From Platanthera guangdongensis (taxonomy: Eukaryota; Streptophyta; Magnoliopsida; Asparagales; Orchidaceae), in assembly GCA_039583875.1 (NCBI GenBank), contig CM077152.1, positions 18,835,059-18,899,058 on the forward strand: a stretch of DNA of 64,000 nt, written 5' to 3'. Shown here piece after piece: positions 10,502 to 21,090 of this stretch. The notes under the pieces are model-generated. The model was not told the origin of the DNA and searched no databases. It was given only the letters and a program-made list of their open reading frames with translations. Position numbers and translations under genes: made by a program. How positions within the stretch are numbered: position 1 is the first letter of the stretch; every line of letters starts with the position of its first letter.

Positions 10502-12659
10502 ATGAGCGTGGAGAGTGACCAGCACAGAAGATCTCAGGAGAGTGTCATGACGGGAGGTCAGGGAGGTAGTGATGATCTCGGCGAGCTCCCTAGCTCAGGA
10601 CCCTTTGTGGGGAGGCAAGAGTTCATGGCCTCCATCCAGGGTATCATGGAGATGCTGCGAAGCATTGCTCCCCAGGGTGGCAGCTCCACCCCGACCCCCC
10701 CAGGAGCTAGCTCTCCCCCTCGACGAGTCGACTCCCAGGGGTCTAGGCGAGATGACCACAGCGGGGGGAGAAGGAAGCGCACCGGGAAGAAGGCCCGGGA
10801 AGGAGAGGATGGGAGATGGGGTCGAGCGAGACCTCACTGGCCGGGAGTTGTTCTCGAGCCCGGCGAGTGCCAACCTCTCAGGCGAGCAGGTTGCACGAGT
10901 GGAGGTTGCGAGACCACCCCTTAGGGGGTCACCTTTCAGCGAGCTGATCATCTCAGCACCCGTTCCCGAGGGATTCAGAGAGCCAGACATGGCTTACTAT
11001 ACCGGGAAGGATGACCCCGTTCAGCACCTGCAGTGGTTCGAGGACGCCGTCTCCATCAGGCCGATGACGGATGCCTTCAAGTGTCTCCTCTTTGCGATCA
11101 CGTTGAAGGAGAAGGCAAGGGACTGGTTCCATCAACTCCCTCCGAGGTCAATCTATGGGTTCGAGGACTTGAGCCAGAGCTTCCAGCTTCGCTTCTCCAC
11201 CTCCAAGAAGCGGAAGAGGAGTCCTGAGTCCATCTTCCTGATAAGACAAGGGGCCGAGGAGTCGCTGGCCCGTTACGTTGACAGGTTCCAAGAGGAGATC
11301 CTGGAGGTCCAGGAGATGCCAGGGTATGCTCTCCAGATGGCCTTCACCGTTGGGCTGAAGGAGGGCTTCTTCAAGATGAGCTTGACTCGGAAGGCCCCCC
11401 TTTCCTTCGAGGAGCTGATGGAAAGGGCGGCTGAGGAGATTGCCATGGAGGCAGCCAACCCTACATTTGTCAAGAAGTTGGCAAAGCTGACAGAGACGGA
11501 GGCAAAGGAGCAAGGTGGCTCGAGGTCTCAGGAGGGGAGAAGGAGAGAGGAGCGGAGAGCTCAGGAGGGTCCGGAACCAGGTTGGAGGCAGCAGGGAGGA
11601 CCCGCTCAGGGCCCGGGAAGAGGTTACGCCCATGATGGGGGAAACTTCCATGGGGGCCAAGGAAGGTTCAACTTCCAGAGGCAAGCCCCTAGGCAGCTCC
11701 TCCCCCAACCACAGCAAGCGATGGAGATTGGTCGAAGGGAGAGGAGGAACCGCCAGGGAAGGAGAAGGGCCAGGATAGAGTTGCCGTACTGTGACTTCCA
11801 CCAGGTGGAGGGGCACGCCACAGATACCTGCCCCGAGTTCCTGGAGGTGAGGGGGGCGAGAGACCCTGCCCAGCCACAGCCACCGGTGCGGGTTGAAGAG
11901 GTTCTGCCCAGAGAAGGAGGGGATGATGTTTGTGAGGACCGAGTCGATGTCGGACCCCGAGGCGGTATTGCGGTGATCCATGGTGGAGTGGGGATCGAGG
12001 CCACTCGGAAGGCAAGCCTCCATGTCATGTACCGAAGGAGCGTCGCCTCAACCTCCCAGACGCCGCCCCAGGAGGAGAAGGTCACCTTCTCGGTGAAGGA
12101 CCTGCCGGATCATGAGGATCCGTTTTGCGATGCGCTGGTCATCCAGACGGCCATCGAGGGCTACAACGTCTCCCGAATCTTGGTGGACAATGGGAGCTCT
12201 GTCAACGTCGTTTTCAGGAAGGCGTTTGATGAGATGAATGTAGAGCCAAGGAGGGTGCTGGCCTCGGACGGACCCCTGTTCGGATTTTCAGGGGAGAGGA
12301 TGGAGGTTGAGGGTGGAGTGAGACTCCAAGTTAAATTGGGGGGAGTCTCAAGGAACTGCCGGTTCGTCATTGTGGACGCTCCAAGCAGCTATAACGCCAT
12401 CTTCGGAAGGCCCCTCATCCGCACCTTCCGTTGCGTGTCATCTTCCTTCCACCAATGCATCAAGTTCAGCTCCGGAGGGATCCAGGTCAGAGTCAAGGGA
12501 GACTCCAGGATGGCAAGACAGTGTTATGTCACGGCCGTCAACACCATCTCTTGGTTGGCCAAGGCAGAGGAGATGGAGAAGATCATGGAGAGCCTAAGCA
12601 GGATGGAAGTGTCCGGCGAGCAGGAAGCGGATGACGACCACCAGGCCCAGACCCCCTGA
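10502..12659 (+). CDS. Gypsy-type Gag plus aspartic protease, frameshifted near N-terminus
   Basis: Encodes the coat-like Gag and protease of the nested element. The main frame closes at TGA 12657-12659 and contains the retrotransposon gag domain (SAPVPEGFREPDMAYYTGKD, HLQWFEDAVSI, ARDWFHQLPPRSIYGFEDLS, RYVDRFQEEILEVQE). A zinc-knuckle-like YCDFHQVEGHATDTC follows, then the pepsin-like retroviral protease (RILVDNGSSVNVVF, SYNAIFGRPLIRTF), with catalytic Asp in LVDNGSS. The first ATG after the LTR (10502) opens a different frame with a plausible Gag N-terminus (EFMASIQGIMEMLRSI). The frames differ by one base and could be reconciled near the six-G run at 10763-10768, so this copy probably carries a small indel. 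No RT, RNase H or integrase follows. Confidence 0.88.
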
Positions 12660-12812
12660 AGAAGCCTCGTCCCGGTAGAGTCCTGTATTTTTCTTATGTT
12701 GTATTGAGTCCAGCCCCCGACCAGCTGAGTCGGGGGGGTCATGTAACCCATCTTTTTCCCCATTTGAGGATGCAAGATTTGCTAAGGACTGATTGAGATG
12801 CTTAGTTCTTTT

Positions 12813-15056
12813 GCTCCGAGACGGTCCCGCTACCCAGGCTCTCACAAGCTGGGCAGGGCTGGTGGTACCTCTCGTTGATGCCTAGTAGTCTCACCTCGGG
12901 ATGGATTCCGCTGCCAGGCTCTCACCTAGCTGGCAGGGCAGGTTGATCTCTCGAAGGGTGGGAAGATCTCACCTCGAGATGGATTCCGCTGCCAGGCTCT
13001 CACCTAGCTGGCAGGGCAGGTTGATAGCTCGTAGGGTGGGAAGGTCTCACCTCGGGATGGATTCCGCTGCCAGTCTCTCACCTAGCTGGCAGGGCAGGTT
13101 GATCTCTCGGAGGGTGGGAAGGTCTCACCTCGAGATGGATTCCACTGCCAGGCTCTCACCTAGCTGGCAGGGCAGGTTGATCTCTCGAAGGGTGGGAAGG
13201 TCTCACCTCGGGATGGATTCCGCTGCCAGGCTCTCACCTAGCTGACAGGGCAGGTTGATCTCTCGGAGGGTGGGAAGGTCTCACCTCGAGATGGATTCCG
13301 CTGCCAGGCTCTCACCTAGCTGGCAGGGCAGGTTGATCTCTCGGAGGGTGGGAAGGTCTCACCTCGAGATGGATTCCGCTGCCAGGCTCTCACCTAGCTG
13401 GCAGGGCAGGTTGATCTCTCGGAGGGTGGGAAGGTCTCACCTCGGGATGGATTCCGCTGCCAGGCTCTCACCTAGCTGGCAGGGCATGTTGATCTCTCGG
13501 AGGGTGGGAAGGTCTCACCTCGGTATGGATTCCGCTGCCAGGCTCTCACCTAGCTGGCAGGGCAGGTTGATCTCTCGGAGGGTGGGAAGGTCTCACCTCG
13601 GGATGGATTCCGCTGCCAGGCTCTCACCTAGCTGGCAGGGCAGGTTGATCTCTCGGAGGGTGGGAAGGTCTCACCTCGGGATGGATTCCGCTGCCAGGCT
13701 CTCACCTAGCTGGCAGGGCAGGTTGATCTCTCGGAGGGTGGGAAGGTCTCACCTCGGGATGGATTCCGCTGCCAGGCTCTCACCTAGCTGGCAGGGCAGG
13801 TTGATCTCTCGGAGGGTGGGAAGATCTCACCTCGAGATGGATTCCGCTGCCAGGCTCTCACCTAGCTGGCATGGCAGGTTGATCTCTCGGAGGGTGGGAA
13901 GGTCTCACCTCGAGATGGATTCCGCTGCCAGGCTCTCACCTAGCTGGCAGGGCAGGTTGATCTCTCGGAGGGTGGGAAGGTCTCACCTCGGGATGGATTC
14001 CGCTGTCAGGCTCTCACCTAGCTGGCAGGGCAGGTTGATCTCTCGGAGGGTGGGAAGGTCTCACCTCGGGATGGATTCCGCTGCCAGGCTCTCACCTAGC
14101 TGGCAGGGCAGGTTGATCTCTCGGAGGGTGGGAAGGTCTCACCTCAGGATGGATTCCGCTGCCAGGCTCTCACCTAGCTGGCAGGGCAGGTTGATCTCTC
14201 GGAGGGTGGGAAGGTCTCACCTCAGGATGGATTCCGCTGTCAGGCTCTCACCTAGCTGGCAGGGCAGGTTGATCTCTCGGAGGGTGGGAAGGTCTCACCT
14301 CGAGATGGATTCCGCTGCCAGGCTCTCACCTAGCTGGCAGGGCAGGTTGATCTCTCGAAGGGTGGGAAGGTCTCACCTCGAGATGGATTCCGCTGCCAGG
14401 CTCTCACCTAGCTGGCAGGGCAGGTTGATCTCTCGGAGGGTGGGAAGGTCTCACCTCGAGATGGATTCCGCTGCCAGGCTCTCACCTAGCTGGCAGGGCA
14501 AGTTGATCTCTCGGAGGGTGGGAAGGTCTCACCTCGGGATGGATTCCGCTGCCAGGCTCTCACCTAGCTGGCAGGGCAGGTTGATCTCTCGGAGGGTGGG
14601 AAGATCTCACCTCGGGATGGATTCCGCTGCCAGGCTCTCACCTAGCTGGCAGGGCAGGTTGATCTCTCGAGGATGCCAAGTCCTTAGCTCCGAGATGGAT
14701 TCCGCTGTCAGGCTCTCATCTAGCTGGCAGGGCAGGTTGATCTCTCGTGGAAGCCAAGTCCTTAGCTCCGAGATGGATTCCGCTGTCAGGCTCTCATCTA
14801 GCTGACAGGGCAGGTTGATCTCTCGTGGAAGCCAAGTCCTTAGCTCCGAGGTGGATTCCGCTGTTAGGCTCTCATCTAGCTGGCAGGGCAGGTTGATCTC
14901 TCGTGGAAGCCAAATCCCTTAGTTCCGAGATGGATTCCGCTGTCAGGCTCTCACTAGCTGACAGGGCTGGTTGATATCTCGTGGGAACCTAGTTTGTTAC
15001 CCAGAGAAGCTCTCGCCACCCAGGCTCCCATAGCTGGCATGGTAGGTTGACCCCGC
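12813..15056 (+). repeat. 78-bp tandem array with conserved hairpin
   Basis: Twenty-seven regular units begin at 12901 and repeat every 78 bp (last start 14930 after a single 79-bp step), with degenerate units at each flank. Each contains an inverted repeat, typically CTGCCAG...CTGGCAG at unit positions 11-17 and 30-36, extended inward by CT/AG with one bulged G. The array occupies the position of pol, between the protease stop and the 3' LTR. Because 78 is divisible by 3, one frame stays open over hundreds of codons and repeats a 26-residue peptide (MDSAARLSPSWQGRLIS plus RRVGRSHLG). There is no other sign that it is translated. The last four regular units share a variant distal half (CGTGGAAGCCAAGTCC type). 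Confidence 0.95.
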
Positions 15057-15119
15057 GCGGAAGTTACACTCTGCGAATACGTTGGGTTGGATGTTTCTTT
15101 CTGAGCTTGTGCCAACCTC

Positions 15120-15136
15120 GAAAAGAGCGGGGATTG
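15120..15136 (+). other. polypurine tract before 3' LTR
   Basis: Purine-rich GAAAAGAGCGGGGATTG lies directly before the 3' LTR start TGTACAACC, the expected primer site for plus-strand synthesis. Confidence 0.6.
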
Positions 15137-16153
15137 TGTACAACCCCGTATTCGCGAATAGTGGGCCCCAGATGAGGCGTGCTTAGTTTTTAAGCTTTTT
15201 GAGTATTTTGAACTCTCGGTGGCCAATTTTGGCTCTAGCTTGGAAAATACTAGTAGGGGGAGGATAAATCGGCCTCCCCCCAACGGCCCCGTAGTTGGAG
15301 TGTGAAAGCGGCATGTTGGTAGGCTGAGCAGCACCCGCCCGGGCCATTTGGGTGTGGAGGCGGGATCAGCAGGCCCTCCCCCTCCCCATTTTTTCCCTCG
15401 GGCCGGCGGGACCGGCCCCGAGCCCGGCGGGTAGGCCGGGCGAGACCGGCCCCAGGCCGGGTCTCGCCCAAGCCCCGCGGGCAGCCGGGCGAGACCGGCC
15501 CCAGGCCAGGTCTCGCCCAGCCCGGCGGGTAGGCCGGGCGAGACCGGCCCCACGCCAGGTCTCGCCCAGCCCCGCGGGCAGCCGGGCGAGACCGGCCCCA
15601 GGCCGGGCCTCGCCCAGCCCCGCGGGCAGCCGGGCGAGACCGGCCTCAGGCCGGGTCTCCCCCAGCCCGACGGGTAGGCCGGGCGAGACTGGCCCCCAGG
15701 CCGGGTCTCGCCCCGTCCCGCAGGGTGGGTCCCCTTTTAGCTTTGGGTGACGCGTTTTTCCTTCTTTACCCCCCGGCGTGGCGGTTTCCTATTGGCCCGA
15801 GGCCTTTTGGCCGTGGGGTATTTTGGTCATTTGTGGCCCATGGGATTTGGAAAACTATAAATAGACCCCCATGAGTGCCTTGGAGAGGATCCTTTTCTTA
15901 GCTTCCTCCTCCCTTAGCTTCTTCTTGGTAGAGTGGAGAGAGCTCTCCAAGGCGCCTAGCCTAGCCCTTTGGTGAGGGAGGGGAAGAGCTTAGGTAGCCT
16001 TCCGGGTGTGAGGTGGGACCTCCGCGCTAGAGCCGAGTGTCTGTTCATAGTCTCCTAAGTCTCCGGTCCGTGACGTTCTCTCGAGTGTAGTAGGTGTGAG
16101 GTCACCCCTTTCAGGGACCCTGAACTCCACAGAGGTCAATTTTGGCTTCAACA
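15137..16153 (+). repeat. 3' LTR of gag-protease element
   Basis: A 1017-bp copy of the LTR at 9396-10491 with a TATA box at 15856-15863. Its GC-rich hairpin array (15438-15720) has six 49-bp copies, against seven and a half in the 5' LTR. Outside the array the two LTRs differ by scattered single substitutions and one-base indels. It is followed directly by the target duplicate TTCAT and the rest of the Copia element. Confidence 0.92.
15438..15720 (+). repeat. 49-bp GC-rich hairpin tandem array (3' LTR)
   Basis: Six copies of the GGGCGAGACC...GGTCTCGCCC hairpin unit. Several carry single changes within the stem or loop (CACGCC, GGGCCTCGCC, TCTCCCCC), and the spacer order differs from that in the 5' LTR. 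Confidence 0.85.
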
Positions 16154-16895
16154 TTCATGTGTTCAGATCTACCTGCTACGTGCACATTCTAGATGCTTTT
16201 AGGATGAAGCTGGATGCGAAGACAAGAAATCTTTTCTTCGTGGGCTATGATGAGAGGAAGAAGGGCTGGAAGTGCATGGATCCTGCAACGAAGAAGTTTG
16301 TTGTCTCAAGAGACGTTATCATCGACGAACTTACATTGTACTAGGGTAGTTTATCTGTGGAGCTACAGGAAAGCAGGTCAGACGTGGGCCAAGGAGAAGC
16401 TGTTTGGGATCTTACAGTGGAGTTGCCCATGTCACCAGGTGCTCCGGTTTCGTTTAGCTCTTGGGAGGAGGCTTCTAGATCTAAAAGCAGGGGGAGTGAG
16501 GCTCCTAGTATGCCCAGGATCAGAGCTAGTTAAGAAGAAGAAGCGGGAGTGGTCGGTCAAGGTCAAGCCCTGCGGAGGTCCAAGAAGACTATTATTAAGC
16601 CAGCTCGGTACAAGGACGAGAACATGGTGAGTTTCATCTCATATTTCTTTACAGGTCCCATGGATGAACGGGAGCCATCAAGATTTGAGAACGCCACTGC
16701 ATAAACTAGTGGGAAAATGCCATGAATGAGGAGATGACCGCCCTCAGGAATAACGAGACTTGGGATCTTGTACCCAAGATCGATGGTATCACTCCTGTTA
16801 CATGCAAGTGGGTTTATAAGCTGAAGAAGAAGGATGACATCAGCATCGAGCGGTACAAGACTCTCCTTGTAGCTCGGGGGTTCTCACAACAGTGA

Positions 16896-17200
16896 ACAAT
16901 GAGAACTTGCTCACGCTTATAATTTACGGTTACGGTTTTCTAACCGCCATGACTAAGGAAGTTTACTCTGTGCAGCCTGTGCGGCTAACATCGGGCGGCT
17001 AGACAACTAGTGGAAGCTTTGTGTGGAACAATTTGCGTATTGCAGTCAGTGGATAACAGCAGGTCGCAGTCTCTGCGACTTGAAATCTCTTTCTCCGAGT
17101 TGCGGTTAAGCAGAGAAGTTCGTCCGGTCTATCAGCGAGTTCTATTCAAGTTCTTCGGCATTTCAATAACAAGCAGTCCACGCGACTAGTTTCTTTCGGT
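16896..17200 (+). mobile_element. truncated 3' LTR of old Copia element
   Basis: From about 16975 to 17190 this matches the 5' LTR at about 6800-7005 in order (GGCGGCTAGACAACTAGTGG, GATTGCAGTCAG-like, GACTTGAAATCTCTT, CAATAACAAGCAGT) with many substitutions. The match stops after CAAGCAGTCCACGCGAC, so the LTR is truncated at both ends. Confidence 0.75.
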
Positions 17201-17248
17201 GAAAATAAGTCCCCCCCAACGGAGCCTAAAGATATAATTTGTAATTAA

Positions 17249-17468
17249 GGCTTCGTTTGGTTCGGCGGTGGCGGGCCGATCCGGCGGGTGGAAACAGAGT
17301 GTTCGAAACGGAGGGGGGAGGTGGCTGCTCCAAACGAAGCTTTTGGGGGCGTTTCTCAAGGCGGGCGGGTGAAAACGGAGCAAACGCCGCCGGAGGTTCA
17401 TTTGTTTACCCGCCTTCCGACGGCATTTGCCCGAAACAGAGCAGCGAAACGACGAACCAAATAGAGCC
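17249..17468. mobile_element. Tourist-like MITE (PIF/Harbinger)
   Basis: A 220-bp element with inverted ends GGCTTCGTTTGGTTCG and CGAACCAAATAGAGCC, flanked by TAA on both sides (17246-17248, 17469-17471). This is the 3-bp target duplication of PIF/Harbinger elements. It has a GC-rich interior and no coding capacity. Confidence 0.8.
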
Positions 17469-17471
17469 TAA

Positions 17472-18960
17472 ATAGATAGTAAAAATTAAGGCTATTTTCT
17501 TACTTCTGGACCTCTAGTCCTATTTTAAATAGATTTTATTATATTTATTTATCTTTATACTCTTAGAAAACCCAAAATTCTCATGGTTTAACATTCAGCC
17601 TTCCTAAATTGCCCCTACAATCAAAATCATTTCTTCTGTACAATTTAAATACACTGAGTGCAATAGACAATTTGCTCTTGCTGAATGTCTGTGCTCTTCT
17701 TCAAGGAAGAATGGCTCAAGAAAGAAATTTCTCGCATCTCTTCACCGATATCTGGAATGACCTTGCACCTCCTCTCGTGCTTCCTCCCCGTCCAATTCTT
17801 TGGGTATACGCAAGTTTTTCGTGGTTTTTGAACAGGAGAAAGACACCCGACGGCCTTTAGTCTCGATTCGCTTCCAGCCCTACCTTCACAGATCCTGTCG
17901 TTAGTAGTAATCATTGTCCTCAGTACTGCGACAATCTAACGGTGGCTGCGTGATGGTCATTGCAACAGATTCTACACCGATGTCGACTTCGTTAGCAGTG
18001 GAGGCGGGCTTTGCAGAGCTAGGGAGACAACGAGAACATGCTATAGGCAGACCAGCAGAGGCAAAAATGGTAAAAAAACATCATGGATCGCTGGGCGAGT
18101 GCCCCCTAAAGCCTCTGCTCGCCTGGGGCGGCGAATACGGGTTCGACTGGTCCTGCCGGGCCTCGACGAGTACGGGCCCGGCTGGCCCTACTCGCCGACT
18201 CCACCTGGCGAGTGCGAGCCTTTTGGCTCTATTTGCCCCTGATGATTCCACCTCGCCTGGGTGAGCTGGGGGCTGTCGAGATCTGACCCCTTGAGTGCTC
18301 TCCTGGGACTAGGATTGCATGATCTTGCGGGTCGGCTCTTGAGAAATTGAGCCCGACGAATGCTGAGTTCCGTTCGACGAATGTCGAGCTACATTCGACG
18401 AACGTCGAGCTCCGTTCGATGAACTGAGTGGACTGGGCGAGCTTCTCTCAACGCCAAGGTAGAATGACGTTGAGTGTCTGGACTTCACTCAACGCTAAGG
18501 CAGAACGACGTCAAGTCTCTGGACTGGCTGGTACTCGCCGCTTCTACCTACCTCCTGCCGAGTGCGGGCCCGGCTGGCCCGACTTGCCAGCCACTAGCCG
18601 GTCTAGCCTGGACGAGCTGGGGGCTGCCGAGCTCTGGCCCCCTTGGTGCTCGCCTGGGACTTGAGAAAAGAGAGCTGATCGGTCTGGTTCCTGACGACCC
18701 CACTCGTCGGATACGGGGTTGTACACATAAGGCCTTCTCGAGAACAACATTAAGCTTTCTCGAGAACTGTTTCTGCAACTTGAAATCAAGGCAAGTCTTA
18801 CTCGAGAACAACCTCTAGTTCTTCTCAAGTACAAAACATAGTATTGGAGAAAAACACTTAGAGAATTTTTTTGAAAATCTGAAAACAAGATTTCTTTATT
18901 ATAATCAACATCCAACATTTCTCCCATGCCCTTAGTGCTTGAAAAGGAAGTGTGTCCCAA
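17472..18960. repeat. unassigned, with GC-rich local duplications
   Basis: No recognisable gene. 18100-18260 and 18545-18665 are diverged copies of one GC-rich block (GGGCCCGGCTGGCCC followed by CTGGGGGCTG). At 18362-18425 a 21-bp unit (GAATGTCGAGCTACATTCGAC type) is repeated about three times. Around 18445-18525 a 39-40-bp unit (CTCAACGCCAAGGTAGAATG) occurs twice. 18735-18815 contains three CTCGAGAACAAC words. This is probably old LTR-retrotransposon debris. Confidence 0.5.
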
Positions 18961-19908
18961 TAGAGAGACTACACATGAGTCAACATCATGGATCACACAA
19001 TAAGAGATTACATTGTATGGTCATGTATTTGATGACTCATTGTAGTCTGACATTGGTCTACACTTGGCAATTGTATCCTGCAAACTCTCAACTAAAAAGA
19101 GCATCAAATACAAATTTAATTCATCTTAGTTCAAGGGTGACTTCATACAAATCTGGATTATTGTGGATGCAATACCCAACATTATTATTGGTAATGTATT
19201 GTTACACTTGATAATGTATTGTCATTGCAATAATATTTATGTTAAAAATTTATCAAAAAACATGAATCTTTGGTTGGTGCCCGGATCGACCAAAATTCCT
19301 TGGTCCTCAACTGCACACACACAATTTTTGCAAAGGTCAAAATATGGAAGAATTTGAAAAATCGAATTTAGGGTTAGGTATACCTATTCAATAACTTAGG
19401 AGAAGTTTGGATCTTAGAGAAGAGTGTGTAAAACTGACAATAGCGCTATGGAGTGGAAAATTGGAGCCGCTCGACATCGACAATAGAGCTTGACGCTAGT
19501 TAGGGGTGCCGATTCCTATAGGTCTCTGAAAGAAAAACCTAGACGGCGTGTGGGAGAGGTGCAAACCAAGGGAGAAGAGATGTCGAATCGCTAGATGAGC
19601 TCCGTTGGAATGCCGAAGCAAATGGGAAAAAAACTCGACTTCGCTCGGTCTTCGTCGCCCATCGGGAGGAAGCTAAGAACAAGAAAGAAGATGCAACCGA
19701 CCGAAAAAGGAGGCTTTTTGGTTTAACTGTTTCTAGCGCTACCAAAAACATATCATCTTTGGGACAAAACCATTTCCTTTCTAATAAAACCTGCAAAACT
19801 AACAATACCAAAGCGTAATTGAGAAAGAGTGTTGTTTTCTCAAGTTCAAGTCTTATCATCGTTAAAATATAAATTTGTTTTTTTTTCTTAATAAAACATT
19901 ATTTAGAT
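18961..19908. other. unassigned sequence, no gene seen
   Basis: AT-leaning sequence with short open frames only. I recognise no domain, terminal repeat or RNA gene. Confidence 0.3.
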
Positions 19909-21090
19909 TGTTAGGGATGATACCCATTTTATAAGTATAGGTATGCACATAACCACACACCCATGATCTCCACCTCAAAAGTAGTGAGATCATTGATTTG
20001 ACCGCACGCGCGATCATCGCTCTTGATCCCCCCGCACGACGATCCCATCACGCGTAATGGATGAACCGTCGCGAGCGCTGCCTCGCCGGCGGCAGGCGGT
20101 CGACTTCCTCCCTTGACGTCGGCCGCCATCCTTACCTTGCCTCGTCGACCGCCGTCACGCGGGCGAGGGCGAGCCCCGACCGACGATCCCCCTCGGCCAC
20201 CGGCCGCGGCCGAGGCAGCGGCCGCACATGCACTCTCCCTCGGCTGTCGGCCGCGACCGAGGGAGAGGACGTGAGGGTTGCTCCCCTTCGGCCGTCGGCT
20301 GCGGCCAGAAGAGCAGCCGCTCAAGCCGCTCTCTCCTGGCCGACGGCCGCGACCGCGGGGGCGGTCGCGCGGGCCACTCTCTCACAGCCGCCGTCGACAG
20401 ACGTGGGAGCAGCCGCGCAGGCCGCTCTCCCTCGGCCGCCGATAGCGACCGCGCCAGCGGCAGCGCCGTCCGCGGCCGAGGGAGCGGCAGCCCGGGCCGC
20501 TCCCTTCCTCGGCTGCCGGTCGCTGCCGAGGGAGTCTCCGCCCAGGTCGCTCGCTCCCTTGGCCGCCGGCCGCAGCTGAGTGAACGACTGCACGGGCCGC
20601 TCTACCTCGGCCGCCGACGCGCGGTCAAAGGAGGCGGCCGCGCTGACCGCTCCTCTGTGGTCGCCGTCAGCGGTCCTCCTCTTGCCGGCGAATTTGGCGG
20701 CAAGTTCACCGGTGGCCCGTAGAGTGCCGCCCTTGTCGTCCGATCGTTTGGAGTCGCTCCTCGCCATCCAATTCGCGAGTAACCACCCACTAACCATCGA
20801 GTTAGTGCGGGGATTTAATTAATAATTCAATGATTTATTTAATATGTAAATAACGAGATTAATTATCATAAATACGCACCCTTAAACTATGAGAAAATAT
20901 TAATTTTGGGTGGTTTCGGTGTGCAGATAGCCACATAACCACTGTAACCACCCCTGGAGCCTATAAAAGGAGCCTCAGGCCTCCTCATTTCTCACCTTTT
21001 TCCTCCGAGTCTTCTTCTTCTTCTTGTTCAGGTCGAAGCTCTGTCAGATTCCTCCTACGAGAAGCACCCGAGCCGCACTCAAACCGCACC
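19909..21090 (+). mobile_element. LTR-like segment with GC-rich hairpin repeats and TATA box
   Basis: Starts TGTTAGGGATGATACCC. It holds a very GC-rich block (about 20020-20720) of degenerate 55-60-bp repeats around GGGCCGCTCTCCCTCGGCCG and its inverse CGGCCGAGGGAGCGGC, then an AT-rich stretch, then TATAAAAG (20962-20969) and a pyrimidine-rich leader. This is the architecture of an LTR promoter. The CACTA element at 21091 interrupts it, and related sequence presumably resumes after 25356. No second LTR is in the window, so family and ends are unproven. Confidence 0.45.
20962..20969 (+). promoter_or_regulatory. TATA box of LTR-like segment
   Basis: TATAAAAG preceded by GGAGCC and followed about 30 bp on by CTCATTTCTCACC and a TCTTCTTCTTCTTG pyrimidine tract, typical of a plant core promoter. 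Confidence 0.5.

Larger units (their letters stand above)
9396..16153 (+). mobile_element. young gag-protease-only LTR retrotransposon (TR-GAG-like)
   Basis: A 6.76-kb element inserted into the integrase part of the Copia element. Long terminal repeats 9396-10491 and 15137-16153 both start TGTACAACCCC and end GGCTTCAACA. The target duplication TTCAT is perfect (9391-9395 and 16154-16158). It encodes Gypsy-type gag and aspartic protease but no reverse transcriptase, RNase H or integrase; a 78-bp tandem array fills that space. This matches the class named TR-GAG, non-autonomous elements with LTRs and gag, which must borrow enzymes from a relative. The LTRs differ by only a few substitutions outside the internal repeat array, so the insertion is recent relative to its Copia host. 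Confidence 0.92.
7386..16895 (+). pseudogene. Copia gag-pol remnant split by nested element
   Basis: Copia polyprotein remnant in two parts, 7386-9395 and 16154-16895, separated by the inserted element 9396-16153. In order: gag start (TNFKRWRSCMESYLFGED) with an early TAA; CCHC zinc knuckle near 8130-8180 (CRCNKLGHICMDC); protease region (DLGCGHHLTGDKSKF, aspartate kept but the usual DSG altered); GAG-pre-integrase and integrase core (YIHGDF, LRTDNDGEF, with Asp for the usual second Gly). Integrase is interrupted near GHLHCTT and resumes with HVFRSTCYVHILDAF and FVGYDERKKGWKC. The RT N-terminus (NETWDLVPKIDG, CKWVYKLKKK, RYKTLLVARGFSQQ) then stops at TGA 16893-16895. The rest of RT and RNase H are deleted. 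Multiple stops make it non-functional. Confidence 0.85.

Noticed and set aside
11148..12023. Long antisense open frame (291 codons) across gag
   Set aside because: It is the complement of a GC-biased gag gene; its composition reflects the sense frame and it shows no domain.
12901..14930. CRISPR-like array
   Set aside because: The repeats are contiguous 78-bp units without unique spacers, lie inside an LTR retrotransposon and are in a plant genome.
9698..15720. The GC-rich LTR repeats as a centromeric or rDNA satellite
   Set aside because: Copies are confined to the two LTRs of one element and number only six to eight each.
20061..20722. Long Ala/Arg-rich open frames on both strands
   Set aside because: Produced by GC-rich degenerate tandem repeats that lack stops; all frames are low complexity.
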